A DNA stretch of 64,000 nt from Hippopus hippopus. Lineage: Eukaryota; Mollusca; Bivalvia; Cardiida; Cardiidae. Position numbers and translations under genes: made by a program. The notes below the pieces were generated by a model, which searched no databases, had not been told where the DNA came from, and saw only the letters and a list, made by a program, of their open reading frames with translations. This document shows, one piece after another, positions 32,430 through 43,252 of this stretch; position 1 is the first letter of the stretch, and every line of letters starts with the position of its first letter. The stretch is taken from NCBI GenBank assembly GCA_946811185.2, contig OX328113.1, positions 5,704,001 through 5,768,000 of the forward strand. Reading direction: 5' to 3'.

Positions 32430-32592
32430 ACATCGTTAAAAAGCGAGCATTTGATTCTAACGAGCAATATCTTATTTGGAGCTATTGCTTGTACGAGCAT
32501 TATCTTGTTAAGAGCAATTACTTGTTTTGAACATTGTGCTAATAAAAGCAATGGCTTGTTAAGAGAAATTGCTATATTTCCAAATACGATTT
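32430..32592 (+). repeat. short degenerate tandem repeats, about 20-24 bp
   Basis: Motifs like GAGCAATATCTTATTTGGAG, GAGCATTATCTTGTTAAGAG and AAGCAATGGCTTGTTAAGAG recur six or seven times. Confidence 0.55.
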
Positions 32593-32819
32593 AAAAGCTG
32601 TTTATTTAGACATACTAGAGGTAACAAAAATGATAATGTTTAATGCTCTAGGAAAAAAATGGAAGAGTGAGAAAATTCAAAGACGCAAAAAGTCGTGTAC
32701 AGGAAATACTTCAACATTTCTATAGCTAATTTCCGGTCTGGAATATTAAGTATTTTTTTTTACAATTTTATTGTTTTCTCTCAGACTAGCACAATCATAT
32801 ATATCAAACAATAATACAT

Positions 32820-32985
32820 CTTAACTCTTGATCAGACAACAAAATTTTAGACTTATTATTTCGAATTTGCAGACGTACATCTAACATTAAAAGTGGCTCA
32901 AATAACCGCAATGTTTTCAAAAAACAACTTCCCTACCATTAGATTCTCTAATAAAGGGCTTTTTACTACAACATACTCATTTAAC
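32820..32985 (-). repeat. PalA with palindrome deleted
   Basis: TTAACTCTTGATCAGACAAC, TTTGCAGACGTACATCTAAC, then CGCAATGTTTTCAAAAAACA. Confidence 0.55.
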
Positions 32986-33197
32986 CATATATTGTTCATT
33001 TAAACATTCTGGCAGAAAAGTCTATTCTAGTCTGCTCATACTGATGGTGAAGATTAAGATCAAGCTAAAGATAAAGTTCGCTCTGATCTTAGATCTACAT
33101 GGTCCAAATTTTTCTTGTGCTATTCTATCAAAAACAGTTTCAAAACTGTAATACAATTTCTTTCATCATTTGTAACTGTCTTATTTTATTAATTTCA

Positions 33198-33427
33198 ATA
33201 TGAGCAAGGCTCTGTGAAAATATAATATATCTGTATCTTTAAAAAAGTATCAAACCAGGTCAGCCTATGCAGTCCGCTCAGGCAGACCTGCATAGTTCTA
33301 CCTCATGAGTCAATTGCCAGTTAGACAAAATTGATATTAAGAATCTATATTTACGTGATGACTTTAATGGAATAATGCATCCCGGAGATGCATCAAACCC
33401 CCTTTAGCCAGGGCGAAATTCATATAT
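33198..33427 (+). repeat. PalC, diverged
   Basis: ATATGAGCAAGGCTCTGTGA to GCGAAATTCATAT. Palindrome arms have drifted (CAGCCTATGCAG / CTCAGGCAGACC). Confidence 0.65.
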
Positions 33428-33537
33428 CATTTTAAATATTTTTACAAATATATCGTAAGAATTTTTTAAATGGGGATATTCAGATATTTTTGTCAAAATA
33501 TATCCTACTTTGTACCATTATCATTCGATTGGCTTAA

Positions 33538-33650
33538 GATCTATTTAAGTTGCAATTAAACGATCTGTATAAGTTGTTAGTAAACGATCTATATAAATTG
33601 CAATTAAACGATCTATATGAATTGTAATTGAACGGTCTATATAAATTCCA
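33538..33650 (+). repeat. about four 30 bp tandem units
   Basis: TTGCAATTAAACGATCTRTA repeated with variants. Confidence 0.75.
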
Positions 33651-34028
33651 ATAACAGGGTTATCAAACCAGAACTAAATTCTGATGTTGTTTCATACATT
33701 TTACCGAATTGATTTTTATGGAAACAACATTTATAAATTAAGTATAACGTTGAGGTTCTTTACATATTCTATACATCTCTGAAAACAGGTAAACTTAATC
33801 CAGAGAAGTTAGCGGATATTAGATTCTGCCACGTGGACTTAATAACTGAAAAAAAAAGAGCATAATTAAAATATTTAGATGCACAGTTTTGACAAAAAAC
33901 TAAATATCCCCCGTTAAATATCACAGACTAATGATAACTTAATTACAACAAACGACAAAGAAAGCAGAATGCGTTTATGAATTAACTATTTTACCCAATA
34001 TGGGTGCCTTGCCTTGCTATGTCTCATT

Positions 34029-34141
34029 TTAACACTGATCCCGCACTATGCGAATAGGGATGAATTTTGCGTAGAGTGAGGACAAAGATCAGACTGCACT
34101 TGCAGTCTGATCTTTGTCCACACTCTACGCAGCAGTATTAA
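34029..34141. repeat. minimal 113 bp TTAA hairpin element, PalB-like core
   Basis: TTAACACTG ... CAGTATTAA ends. Arms GCGTAGAGTGAGGACAAAGA-TCAGACTGCA and its complement differ at one position. Both arms read GGACAAAG/CTTTGTCC, where ordinary PalB reads GATCCAAG/CTTGATC. Confidence 0.75.
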
Positions 34142-34197
34142 ATGATTTCAGTCTTAAAGGCCTATAAACCTAAAATTCTCTTGTGATTGTCAATTAT

Positions 34198-34457
34198 ATG
34201 TAAGCCACGCTTTAGCAAAAGGGAGTTTAATGCATCGACAAAAATTATCGAACGAGGTCAGCTTGCACAGTTCCCACATGCTGACCTATGTTGAAAATTT
34301 TAACTTGCATTTGGTGAATTTTCTGCTTGCCCAAAGACTATTCTGCCTCAGGATTCAGTCTATTGTTCGATAAAATGGATTTTATAGATCCATACTTGCA
34401 TGTTATGATAGATCGCAGAGATGCGTTTAGCCCCTTTTTGCCAGAGCATGGCTTATG
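34198..34457 (+). repeat. PalC, full length, diverged palindrome
   Basis: ATGTAAGCCACGCTTTAGCA to AGAGCATGGCTTAT. Confidence 0.72.
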
Positions 34458-34620
34458 TCTTTGGAAGTATAAGTCGGCGTTGATATTATTTATTTCACAA
34501 TATTGACGATTCATATTTTCATTTATAACCAGTCAACAATAATGTTAGGCGTATGGCCCAAGAAAATGGCCCATCATAACCGTCTTTATGAAGAAATTAT
34601 TTCTATCCTACTGTCAATTG

Positions 34621-34680
34621 CTACTCTTGATTCCTACTTTCTATTCTTGATTCCTACTTCCTATTCTTGATTCCATTTAG
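34621..34680 (+). repeat. three 21 bp tandem units
   Basis: CTATTCTTGATTCCTACTT(T/C) repeats. Confidence 0.8.
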
Positions 34681-34867
34681 GATATAAAAAAGTCATGACT
34701 ATTTCTTAAAATTACTGTAAGTAATGGAGAAGTAGGCGTAATTTGTAGCCATATTGTCCTCTACACTCTCAATTTAAAGTGGCCTATCCTTTGTCAAGTT
34801 GTACGAGAATTGAGTTGAAGGGTAAAACTTTACTACCTAAAGATGACTTTTCTTTATGTCTTGCACC

Positions 34868-34965
34868 TTTCTACTTCTGAAAACAATGTGGCAAACGGGA
34901 GAAATTGCTCATAATGAGCAATTTCTCCCTCTGCTTCAGTATTTTCTTCTTGAGTATTCTTGTAT
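34868..34965. repeat. PalA-related hairpin variant
   Basis: GAAAACAATGTGGCAAACGG ... GAGAAATTGCTCATAATGAG-CAATTTCTCCC. The stem is kept but the tip is GCTCATAATGAGC. Confidence 0.55.
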
Positions 34966-35091
34966 TTAACTTAAATTCAAATCGGTTATCAATACCTCAC
35001 AATGATGACTTTGAAAAAGTATGTCGAAAATTTGTTCAAGTAATAAATGAGTTGAAATAACTGTTTGTTATTTTGATGCTTTACGTGTCTT

Positions 35092-35097
35092 TTTATT
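35092..35097 (-). terminator. candidate polyadenylation signal AATAAA
   Basis: First canonical AATAAA found by eye on the minus strand after the stop codon, implying a 3'UTR of about 0.85 kb. No closer ATTAAA was found. Cleavage site not identifiable. Confidence 0.3.
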
Positions 35098-35279
35098 TTG
35101 TTTTTAACGTTTACTCTTAAAAAGAAAACTGTTTACTGGAATAAGCATTTTAAATAAACATTCAAACACGTGTCAACTTTCAAGTTTATGCACCTTATGT
35201 TTCAAACGCATGCATTTATAAGTATGTAATCTAAAACTCATCCGCTCCTGCTAAACAAAAAACGAAATTGAACAGTTTG

Positions 35280-35952
35280 AACACATGCCTTCCTTTCAAA
35301 ATGTCACGTGAACGGCACCATGATGTGACGTCATCGGCTCAGCTTTGTTGCGCACAAACACAAGCTTTCGTCATTGCAGAGTTATCTATTCTACTGTACT
35401 ATGAAAGCTACGCTTTATACGTTTAGAAAACTGTTTTAAAATAGAATTTTATAACGGGTGTTATTGCCACAATGCTTGTCTTGAACCACTGAGAGTGTGC
35501 CAACCCACGTGACTATTTCACGGTTCATGTCAGGCAAATTCTTTTCTCCTACATTTTAGGAATTCATACAAGATCTAGTTTGGGCCTAGCGCAAAGCATA
35601 CTGCTGAACTTCCAAACTTTTTATGATGTTCGCTATGATGGCCAAAGCTAAGCATGTTTGGTTTTCTGGGAATGTTTGCCAAAAAATATTTTGTAATAGA
35701 TAAACAGATGTGTGTTCACTGTCATGTAACTTATGCCATCATAACGAACACCATAAAAATCGAAAATATAGCAGAGAACTCTGCAATTAAACTCAAGCGT
35801 ATGAATTTTCTCAGTCATAGATCTAATTCAAATATTGGAGTCAAAAAACTTTCCCAAACATGTAATGCTAACCGCAACTAAACAGCCCCGTAGATTTGCC
35901 ACACTGATTAACATGAAGCTAAACATAAAATGGGCGAATAAATAACGTATAA
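35280..35952. other. repeat-poor region next to the terminal exon, with E-box and CRE
   Basis: No PalA-F or SINE copy is recognisable here. It carries CACGTG at 35305-35310 and a perfect TGACGTCA at 35326-35333, only about 20 bp apart. It may be 3'UTR, or a separate regulatory region or promoter. No convincing coding frame; the 75-codon frame starting at 35654 has no recognisable features. Confidence 0.35.
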
Positions 35953-36560
35953 TCAAGAGTCACCTTCGTAAACAATGCGTATTGCTGTATCCCGTTGTGG
36001 CGGTTCGTCAACATAGTCTATTTCCGGTTCCTCTGGAGGCTCGGCGTCGGTAACCCCTAAAATCCAGTCCTTTACGCGTCGGTCGCGTTCACAATCCGAA
36101 TCAGAATCGTCCTCAAGTCTCTCCAGAGAGCCAGAATCACTTTTCTTTTCGTCCGCTTTGGACGACAGTCTTGATGACGTCATCGCTTTTTTCACACCGT
36201 TCACACTTCGTGGCGTATTTTTTGGTCCGGGCGGATTTCGTGTGTAGCCATTTGTCGTGGAATTTTTTGCGTTTTTCTGTTCTGTCAAACTTTTATCTGA
36301 ACTTATACGTCTCATAGTCTTTTTCGGGTCCGTTTGTTTTTGTGTCTGTCCGGTTTCTACCACACCTCGATTTAGATGGCCCTCGCTGTTTGCGTGTTTT
36401 AAACTCGCACCTTTTGGCGTGCTCATCTTTTGTGACTGGTTTACGAGACTAAGTTTAGAGTTAGTACGCCGCATGACCTTGACCGAAGTACATCGTTGAG
36501 GAACAACCATTGTAGGCATTCCTGTCCTTTTCGTGAGCTTTTCGACCTTTCTGATTCCCG
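35953..36560 (-). CDS. 3' terminal coding exon of the same gene (residues 257-457, stop TGA)
   Basis: The minus strand reads CTCATTTCAG then CGGGAATCAGAAAGG, a good acceptor. The exon starts with the last two bases of a codon, and the T left by the upstream donor completes TCG (Ser256). Frame then stays open for 201 residues to TGA at 35953-35955. An ATG at 36582 in the same frame lies before the acceptor and is probably intron. The protein begins basic (GIRKVEKLTKRTGM), has a low-complexity middle rich in Lys, Ser, Asn and Gly with RRISSDKS-type phosphosites, then an acidic CK2-like stretch (DSGSLERLEDDSDSDCERD) and a more ordered-looking C-terminus (VKDWILGVTDAEPPEEP, then RIVYEGDS). That tail is the best handle for a homology search. 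Additional small exons in the 16.8 kb intron cannot be excluded. Confidence 0.78.
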
Positions 36561-36645
36561 CTGAAATGAGATTTAAAAACATTATGAAAAGCCATTCGCG
36601 CTGTCTGTCCTATTTCATTTTTATTATTATATGATTCCGATTTTC

Positions 36646-36712
36646 TCTTTACCAAACAATATCTTTTTTACGACCCCAATGTATAAAACATTGTGGAAAA
36701 AGACGAACAACC
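36646..36712 (+). repeat. PalA fragment in the intron, 90 bp from the acceptor
   Basis: CTCTTTACCAAACAATATCT and ATAAAACATTGTGGAAAAAG. Confidence 0.55.
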
Positions 36713-37139
36713 GGTTTATGATTTTGCCACATCCATATATTTAATCCTAATTCATGCAGACACTTTAAGCTTTACAAGGACATTTTCTGCTGCAAATTTG
36801 ATTATCGAAATACTGAGTTGAACGAACTCGAACGTTTGCTTCAAAACAACCATGGACTCGTTTCATGCAACTGACTTCAACCGGTCATTTCATCAGTTTT
36901 TAATTGAAATTCAAACACAAGTCCGTTTTCGAAAAGGAGTGCTATATTTGCGTATGTCAGCAATATTTATACGAACCTGGGTTCCACACAATACTTTGTA
37001 GCCTACATAATGTCTTATTGTGTTTTATAACAATTCATGACGTATAAAGGAAAAAGCAATAAACAAAACAGATACATTTAGCTCATAAATTGCCTTTTCA
37101 ACACCGATAAGAGACCAGGTTTAGATTGAATATGTAAAT

Positions 37140-37275
37140 TTTGTACTCGGATGACCCAAGCATGCAGTAAGTTAGGGTATCACACCACTACAAACTGATA
37201 AACTTTTTAGGACAGTTTGACCCAGGCATTAAGCTAGGGCATCATACCACTAAAACTATTAAACATTTAGGGCAG
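37140..37275 (+). repeat. two tandem copies of about 65 bp
   Basis: GACCCAAGCATGCAGTAAGT ... ATCACACCACTACAAACTGA and GACCCAGGCATTAAGCTAGG ... ATCATACCACTAAAACTATT. Confidence 0.65.
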
Positions 37276-37377
37276 TGTGGTAATGAAAATGACGTTCACA
37301 TTGGGTACAGTTACAGAACACCAAATTCTATGCATTTATGAAGGTTGACTTGGAAAGGTTATTTCAAGAAATGTAAA

Positions 37378-37450
37378 AAAAAACATTGTAGATCCAAGAT
37401 AAGTCTACACGTTCTAAGCAATCTAAACCTGATCTACAATCTCCAAAAAA
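37378..37450. repeat. PalB core, degenerate
   Basis: ACATTGTAGATCCAAGATAA and ACCTGATCTACAATCTCC. Confidence 0.4.
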
Positions 37451-37482
37451 GCAACATAAATTATGATAGTCACCTTTTGTGC

Positions 37483-37712
37483 TTAACCCTGTACCACACA
37501 AGCTCGAGTTTTAACGACCATAGTGTACAAGGCTTTCGAAAACATTGTGGAAAAAGGAGAAAATGCTGGTAATCAGCATTTTCTTATTTTCTCACAATGT
37601 TTTCTATCCTCTTAATTTTTTTTTTTTTTAATTTTTGAGTCGCATTCCTTTTGACGTCTGCAAAAACTTTCAATTTGGATAAGCCTAAAATTTTGTCGTT
37701 TAGTAAGAGCTA
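37483..37712 (+). repeat. PalA, full length
   Basis: TTAACCCTGTACCACACAAG to GTCGTTTAGTAAGAGCTA. Confidence 0.78.
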
Positions 37713-37787
37713 TAACATTTTTTGTTACTTTCGCACAGCCCTGAGATGGTCTGGGGGCCCTTTAAACAACAACAACTGAATTTGACC

Positions 37788-37902
37788 TTCAGGTCTACGA
37801 CCTCTAACTCATCGGTAAACATCGATGTTTTCGTAAAGGCTATTCGGCCAATCTCGGCAGCTTCCGTCTTTTAATATGAAAGTCAGGGGCCGTAGACCTT
37901 AA
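37788..37902 (+). repeat. PalD monomer
   Basis: TTCAGGTCTACGACCTCTAA ... CTATTCGGCCAATCTCGGCA ... GGGGCCGTAGACCTTAA. Unit of 115 bp. Confidence 0.7.
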
Positions 37903-37963
37903 ACAATTGATAGCAAAAGCAAAAATCAAATTTAAGTGCTATTGAAATACAAAGTCCAAAAAC

Positions 37964-38192
37964 TTAACTCTAAACCACACAATCCCGAGTTTTAACGACC
38001 CCAAAGACAAGGATTCTTGAAAACAATGTGGGAAATGGAGAAAATGCTGAGAACCAGCATTTTCTTCATTTCCCACAATGTTTTCTACCCTTTCAATCAA
38101 AAAAATTCTACTTTCTGTCACATTTATTTTGTCGTCTGCAAGTGCTTTCAATTTAGACAAGTCTAATATTTTGTAGTTTGGTAAAAAGTTAA
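37964..38192 (+). repeat. PalA, full length, TTAA to TTAA
   Basis: TTAACTCTAAACCACACAAT to TAGTTTGGTAAAAAGTTAA. Arms share an ATGG/TCAT change near the stem middle. Confidence 0.8.
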
Positions 38193-38317
38193 ATAAAGTA
38201 CACTGCGCGTTTCAACAGTTTATGTACATCTCACGTATCCATGTTCTCTTGGGTTTCACAGCTAGGTTACTAGGCCTGAAATCTATGATGCTTTATACTA
38301 CCCTATCTTATACTTTT

Positions 38318-38508
38318 CAGAAATGAAAGCATATGCAAACGACAAATTCAAACAGTTCTCTGACAAGGTGGAAAACATTGGGGTGAAAGGAAAAAAATCT
38401 TGGTTACCAACAATTTCTCCTTTTCCCACTATCTTTTCCCTCCATGCTTTTAAAAGCCTCCTGTTTCATTGTCCTTATAAAGGGTGATTGTTTGGTGTAA
38501 GGGTAATC
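38318..38508 (-). repeat. PalA, diverged
   Basis: AATGAAAGCATATGCAAACG, GGAAAACATTGGGGTGAAAG, TTGTTTGGTGTAAGGGTAA. Confidence 0.6.
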
Positions 38509-38540
38509 GCGTAAAACCTTTCCATTTTTTTTTTGAAGAA

Positions 38541-39215
38541 CATATTTGCATTCGCGAACAAAAATATCTCTGTTTACGTTCTGCTGTCAATACAATCCCC
38601 ATATTCTGTCTTTGACTCGTAAGGTCGAAACTCTGCACTGAGAGTTTGTGTGGTTTGATATTTCAAACCAACATGCGGATTCAAAAACTGTGCAAGCCAA
38701 TTACACAAATAATGAACTATAAACTTAAATGTCATAGAATTAGCTCCAGAGTTGAAATTAGCATCGTTTTGCATCTTTGAGACGGCCGAGTTTCTAAAGT
38801 CTACATCGTGGGTTAATGGATAAGAGAAACACCCAAAACACCAAAATCACTCAAAAACACCCCCCCCCCCTTCCAAACTACTGTCATTACACCCCAAAAC
38901 ACTTTCCTAACACCTGAATCCGCATGCAAAACGCCTAGATGCACGTTTCTATGGAAAATGGTCAAGAAAGAATATTATCAGTTTAAAAAAATGTTGTCAA
39001 CCGTCTGTTAAATGAATTTCTAATGAAATGGACCACTGTTAAAACCTAATTGCCAGCTAATTTCTACAACACCTTCTATCAGTACTTTCAGTACTTTGAT
39101 TTCGGAAAGACGTGTTTGCATTCACGAACAAAAACATCTCTGTTTACGTTCGGCTGTCAATAGAATTCCCATACTCTGTCTTTGACTCGCAAGGTCGAAA
39201 CTCTGCACTGAGAAT
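38541..39215 (+). repeat. pair of about 107 bp direct repeats
   Basis: TTTGCATTCGCGAACAAAAA ... CTGTCTTTGACTCGTAAGGT at 38545-38647 recurs at 39115-39215, about 90 percent identical by eye. The 460 bp between them has a C-rich run near 38861 but nothing recognised. Confidence 0.75.
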
Positions 39216-39589
39216 GCATAAAGAAAACTGGCGAAACAAGTAAATGAATCGTGCATCCAAAAACGGCATGACAAAGCTAAATGTGAATATTTTGCCAGAC
39301 CGCTCTTACTGTAGTATGACGACCTTTTTGCAATGTATAATTATGTACTTAAAGTTTAAATGTTAGCTGAAACTATTCCAAAATCTGCAAAATTGGTTTT
39401 CCCACGTCGGAAAAAGAATGGGTTGAGTCTGTTTACAATGAAAGAAATGATTGAAAAAGAATGGCTGAATGCATTATTTATTGATTTGCTCGGGAAGTTT
39501 TTATTGCCTGTTTATATGTTCTAACTTACATAACGGGGACAATAGAAAAGCCTTTGTCAGTGACAATGAAAGCACCTTAGTGACCTTTT

Positions 39590-40665
39590 TGTTGTATGTT
39601 TACGATAATCTGGGTACCCAGGCACTTGTGCAGATATTTTTGTTGGTCATCATAACCCGGTACCTGTGCACTTGCGTGTTTATATTAATAATGATACCCC
39701 CGTTGTCTGCGCATATTTTTCGAAGATTAGTATGTATTTGAAAAATGCCACCTAGCGGAAGATAATGGTGATAGCCCAGTACCCGGTCGTTTGTGCGTGT
39801 GAATACCGGATAACTTTATAGAAAAAAAAACAAAGTCTTTTAGATTTCGACATACTTTTCCCTCTATAATCTAAGAAATATGACAAGGTGTCCACAACTG
39901 TATTACCCGCCGTACATAGTGCATAGAACAATACAAACAGAATAATATTAAGTGACTACTTAAGGACGAAATATTAGAGATTGAAAAAATTTTCTTTCAC
40001 CACCGTGAGATGTAAATTTTAATACCGCAGTAAATAAATTGAAAGCATCTGATTGGTTAATAAAATTTAAAAATCAGCGTTGAACTAATAGCTTTGCGCT
40101 GAGGGAAGTTTTAGCAGTCAGATTCTCCAGTATGTCATATTTTGTCACATGTTTCACAAATGGTCTGAAGGACTAAAGAAGTCGTAGATGGATGACACTA
40201 TTTTTTTTTACTGATTATTCCTACTGAGATAATATCGGTGCATTATGCTGACTTCTCTGTTGTACATCATACCATATTTTCCCGCGTTTAAGTTTATCCT
40301 TGGACAACTATACCTGGGTCCGTATTCACCAACTTTTCTTAACAACATCCTCAGTCTTATTCTTCAGATTTTTTTCTAGATTTGAAAGTAACACAACTTC
40401 TGATTGGTTAAACCGTTAGGTTTAACCAATCAGAAGTTGTGTTACTTTCAAATTTAGAAAATCTCAGATATTAAGAGTAAGGTTGTTCTTAAGAATGGTT
40501 AGTGAAAACGGCCCTTGGGCACTTGTATATTTGTTTATGGTGATCTCTATAACCCGGTACCTGGGCACTTGTGCATTTACATTGATTATGATAACCCGGT
40601 ACCCGGTCACTAAGTCTTGTATGTTTGATTATGTTGATTACGATAACACGGTACCTATATGACCA
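39590..40665 (+). repeat. GGTACC-type minisatellite split by an insert
   Basis: Units like GATAACCCGGTACCTGGGCA-CTTGTGCATTT recur in 39595-39815 and again in 40515-40660. The intervening segment contains PalF at 40310-40515. Confidence 0.6.
40310..40515. repeat. PalF, longest copy
   Basis: GGGTCCGTATTCACCAACTT ... TCTTAACAACATCCTCAGTC ... CTGATTGGTTAAACC, then inverted back to GTTCTTAAGAATGGTTAGTG-AAAACGGCCC. Tip GGTTAAACC/GGTTTAACC is specific to this copy and matches in both arms. Confidence 0.8.
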
Positions 40666-41150
40666 CTGTAGCCTTTGGATGACATTTTAAGAGATGACCC
40701 CTTCTTCCCCGCTCCTCTCCCTCACTTACCTCCCCCTATATTTTTCTCAACAACAAACTTAGCCAGGACATGTTGGCTTCGGGGTTCTGTAGCCATGTTC
40801 AATTTCTAAAAATATTTCGTTGTCGAGCTCAACAAAGCTGAACTTTGAATGTCAAAGTGACCGCTATTAGGTACACCACACAGAGTAACATCTGAACGTT
40901 TTGAACTAGCTTTTTGTTTTCTTTATCCCCGTTTCATACGATTTTTCTACTTTAACCCCCTTTTTTTCGACCTTCAGCATTTCCTAGTTTACAGTTTGTA
41001 TGAACTCAATTCTTTGTAAGTCTTAGGCACAGACCAAGGTCTATTTTCTTTCATCAAGAACGTACATATGTATATAAATCTTTGACAGTGCAGATCTCGG
41101 ATGAGACTACCTTTTTTCCCTGATCTTGATCTACGTTGTCTACAAATGCA

Positions 41151-41377
41151 TTAACCCTTTATCCAACTATCCAGAGTTTTAAAGTGTTTGAAGAAGAATT
41201 TTAAAAACATTGTAAGAAATGGAGAAAATGCTGGTGACCAGCATTTTCTCCTCTTCCCACAATGTTGTCTACTGTTTCAAAGACAAATATTAACTATTTG
41301 AGTCACATTTAATTTGTCATCTACAACAACATAAAATTTTGAGGCCTCTAAAATTCTGTCGTTTAACAAAGAATTAA
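41151..41377 (+). repeat. PalA, full length, TTAA to TTAA
   Basis: TTAACCCTTTATCCAACTAT to TCGTTTAACAAAGAATTAA, 227 bp; preceded by a decayed PalB-like core (GATCTTGATCTACGTTGTCT). Confidence 0.8.
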
Positions 41378-42192
41378 CCGTCAGTAATCCGACCTTCTTT
41401 AGACATTACGTGGAAATCAAAATGGCCGCAAGAAAGCGAGGGATTTAAACCTTATATAATAAAAGATAACTAAACACACGGGATAGGAAAATAACAAGAA
41501 CAAAGACGCATTGAGCCGATTAGTAAATTAACTTTTATTTTTTCGAGTCAACATGCCGTTCTACTCGTCTTTATGTACCCTAACCTCTCTGACGTCATTG
41601 CAGTATTCCTTCATGCGCAATTGACCTTTTGATATTGTTGCGACACCTCTTTTTTGGAACTACTTTTTCTGTACTTTTTCTTTATTTCAAAGACTTTTCA
41701 CTGAGTTTTCGGGTTGTTGTTGTTGCTATTGTTCTTATTTTGTTTGCGTATTTGTGTGATTGTGTTTGCTTTTTTTATATATATAAATTTTGATATATGG
41801 TCTAGAGATGAAGATAAGAAGAGCACAAACAGATTGAGACACAGACAAAGAGTCTTAGGACTATCAAGTCGAGAGAGAGCGGAGAGGGTGTGGGTAAGAT
41901 ATGTATTGTAAAACTATTAAAGGCGAAATGCCGTATGAAGTCCCTTTTCTTACCCGCTTGAGATTGTCTATTTAAAGACACTTGAAAGCATAAAAAGCCT
42001 TGATTTGTCTCGAACATAGTATGCCAATATACAACATACTAAGAGAGCGACCCTAGATTACTTTCGTCCCTTTTTTAACAGACTACACGATCTAGATCAG
42101 ACTTACCTATCAAATGAAATCAGGGAAAAGGGGCGATCATGAATGATTCATGAAATAGCTTTTAGGTTAAAAACCCCCACTTGATTGTTCAT

Positions 42193-42677
42193 TTGAGCCA
42201 ATACTCTGTGAAAAGGGGGTTTAATACATCTGCAAAAAGTATCGACTCAGGTCAGCCTGCGCAGTCCGCGCAGGCTGACCTGAGTCGAAACGTTTTGCTT
42301 TTGGTAAATTTCATGCATGGTAAAGGACCATTCTATCTGATTGTTTACAATAAATCTCGTAAATGTTATGGATCCATAACTACATGATGACTTGCTTAGT
42401 ATAATGCATCGCAGAGATGCATTTATCCTTTATAACACTATCCCGACTTTTGACGACCTTGAAAAAAGAGGGCTATTGAAACATTGTAGGAAAAAGGGAA
42501 AATGCTGGTAACCAGCATTATCTCCTTTTTCCACAATGGTTTTTACTATTTCAGACACAAATTCCATCATTTTAGCCATCTTCAATTTGTCGTCAGCAAA
42601 TGCTTTCAATTTGGAACAGTCTAAAGTTTTGCCGTTTGATACAGAGTTAAGCCCCTTTTTGCCAGAGCACGACTCAT
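42193..42677 (+). repeat. PalC interrupted by PalA
   Basis: TTGAGCCAATACTCTGTGAA ... ATCGCAGAGATGCATT, then PalA, then AAGCCCCTTTTTGCCAGAGC-ACGACTCAT. The palindrome arms share ACTCAGG/CCTGAGT. Confidence 0.85.
42422..42650 (+). repeat. PalA inserted at the TTAA of PalC
   Basis: Uninterrupted PalC copies read GATGCATTAAGCCCC. Here TTTA(TCC..) opens the PalA and GAGTTAA closes it, so the element is flanked by TTTA (mutated) and TTAA. This fixes both the element ends and the TTAA target. Confidence 0.88.
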
Positions 42678-42805
42678 TTATTTGTGTTATAACCTCAACA
42701 AATTTACTTTGACAATAACAAATATGGAGAACAGACAAAAAAAAAAACCTTTATCGTAGAAACTCGGTTCTTTCTTGCTTGATCCGTTTACATTTTGTTT
42801 GTTTG

Positions 42806-43090
42806 TTAGTATGTATGGTGTTTAATGCCGTTTTCAACATTATTTCAGTTGATTCGCAGCGGCCAGTGAACCTAACCATGCTTTTCTAATGTTTCTTTTA
42901 CTAGTACTTCGCAAACTGAAAATTGTTCTTCCCAAGTTACTGGCTGCCTTCCCATCGTCGAAACAGGGAACAGCGATATGGGAGGAATGAATCCGTTGTT
43001 CTGACTGTCATCAACCCTCGGAAAGAAATTCGCAGAGTCCGGAGATTCGAACCAGCGACCCCGCCCCTGTGCGTTACCGACTGGGCTACA
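42806..43090 (-). mobile_element. S1 SINE, reverse
   Basis: Tail at left (TATGGTGTTTAATGCCGTTT), body, B box GGAGATTCGAACCAGCGACC and head ending GTTACCGACTGGGCTACAAT. Confidence 0.7.
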
Positions 43091-43103
43091 ATACCGTTAC
43101 CCG

Positions 43104-43183
43104 TGAGCCACATTTAATTTGTTCATTGCAAATGCTTTGAATTTGGGACCAGTCTAAAATTTTATTGTCTAGTAAAGATTTAA
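43104..43183 (+). repeat. PalA right-end fragment
   Basis: GAGCCACATTTAATTTGTTC ... TAGTAAAGATTTAA. Confidence 0.6.
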
Positions 43184-43204
43184 TAACAGTTTTCCAGACT
43201 GGTT

Positions 43205-43252
43205 TACGTAAAATAAAATTTTATCTCGACTGCCATCTTATGTCAGATTCTA
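43205..43252 (+). repeat. end fragment of the 12.5-13.1 kb repeat
   Basis: AAAATAAAATTTTATCTCGA-CTGCCATCTTATGTCAGATTC matches the block-2 end at 12700-12735. Confidence 0.5.
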
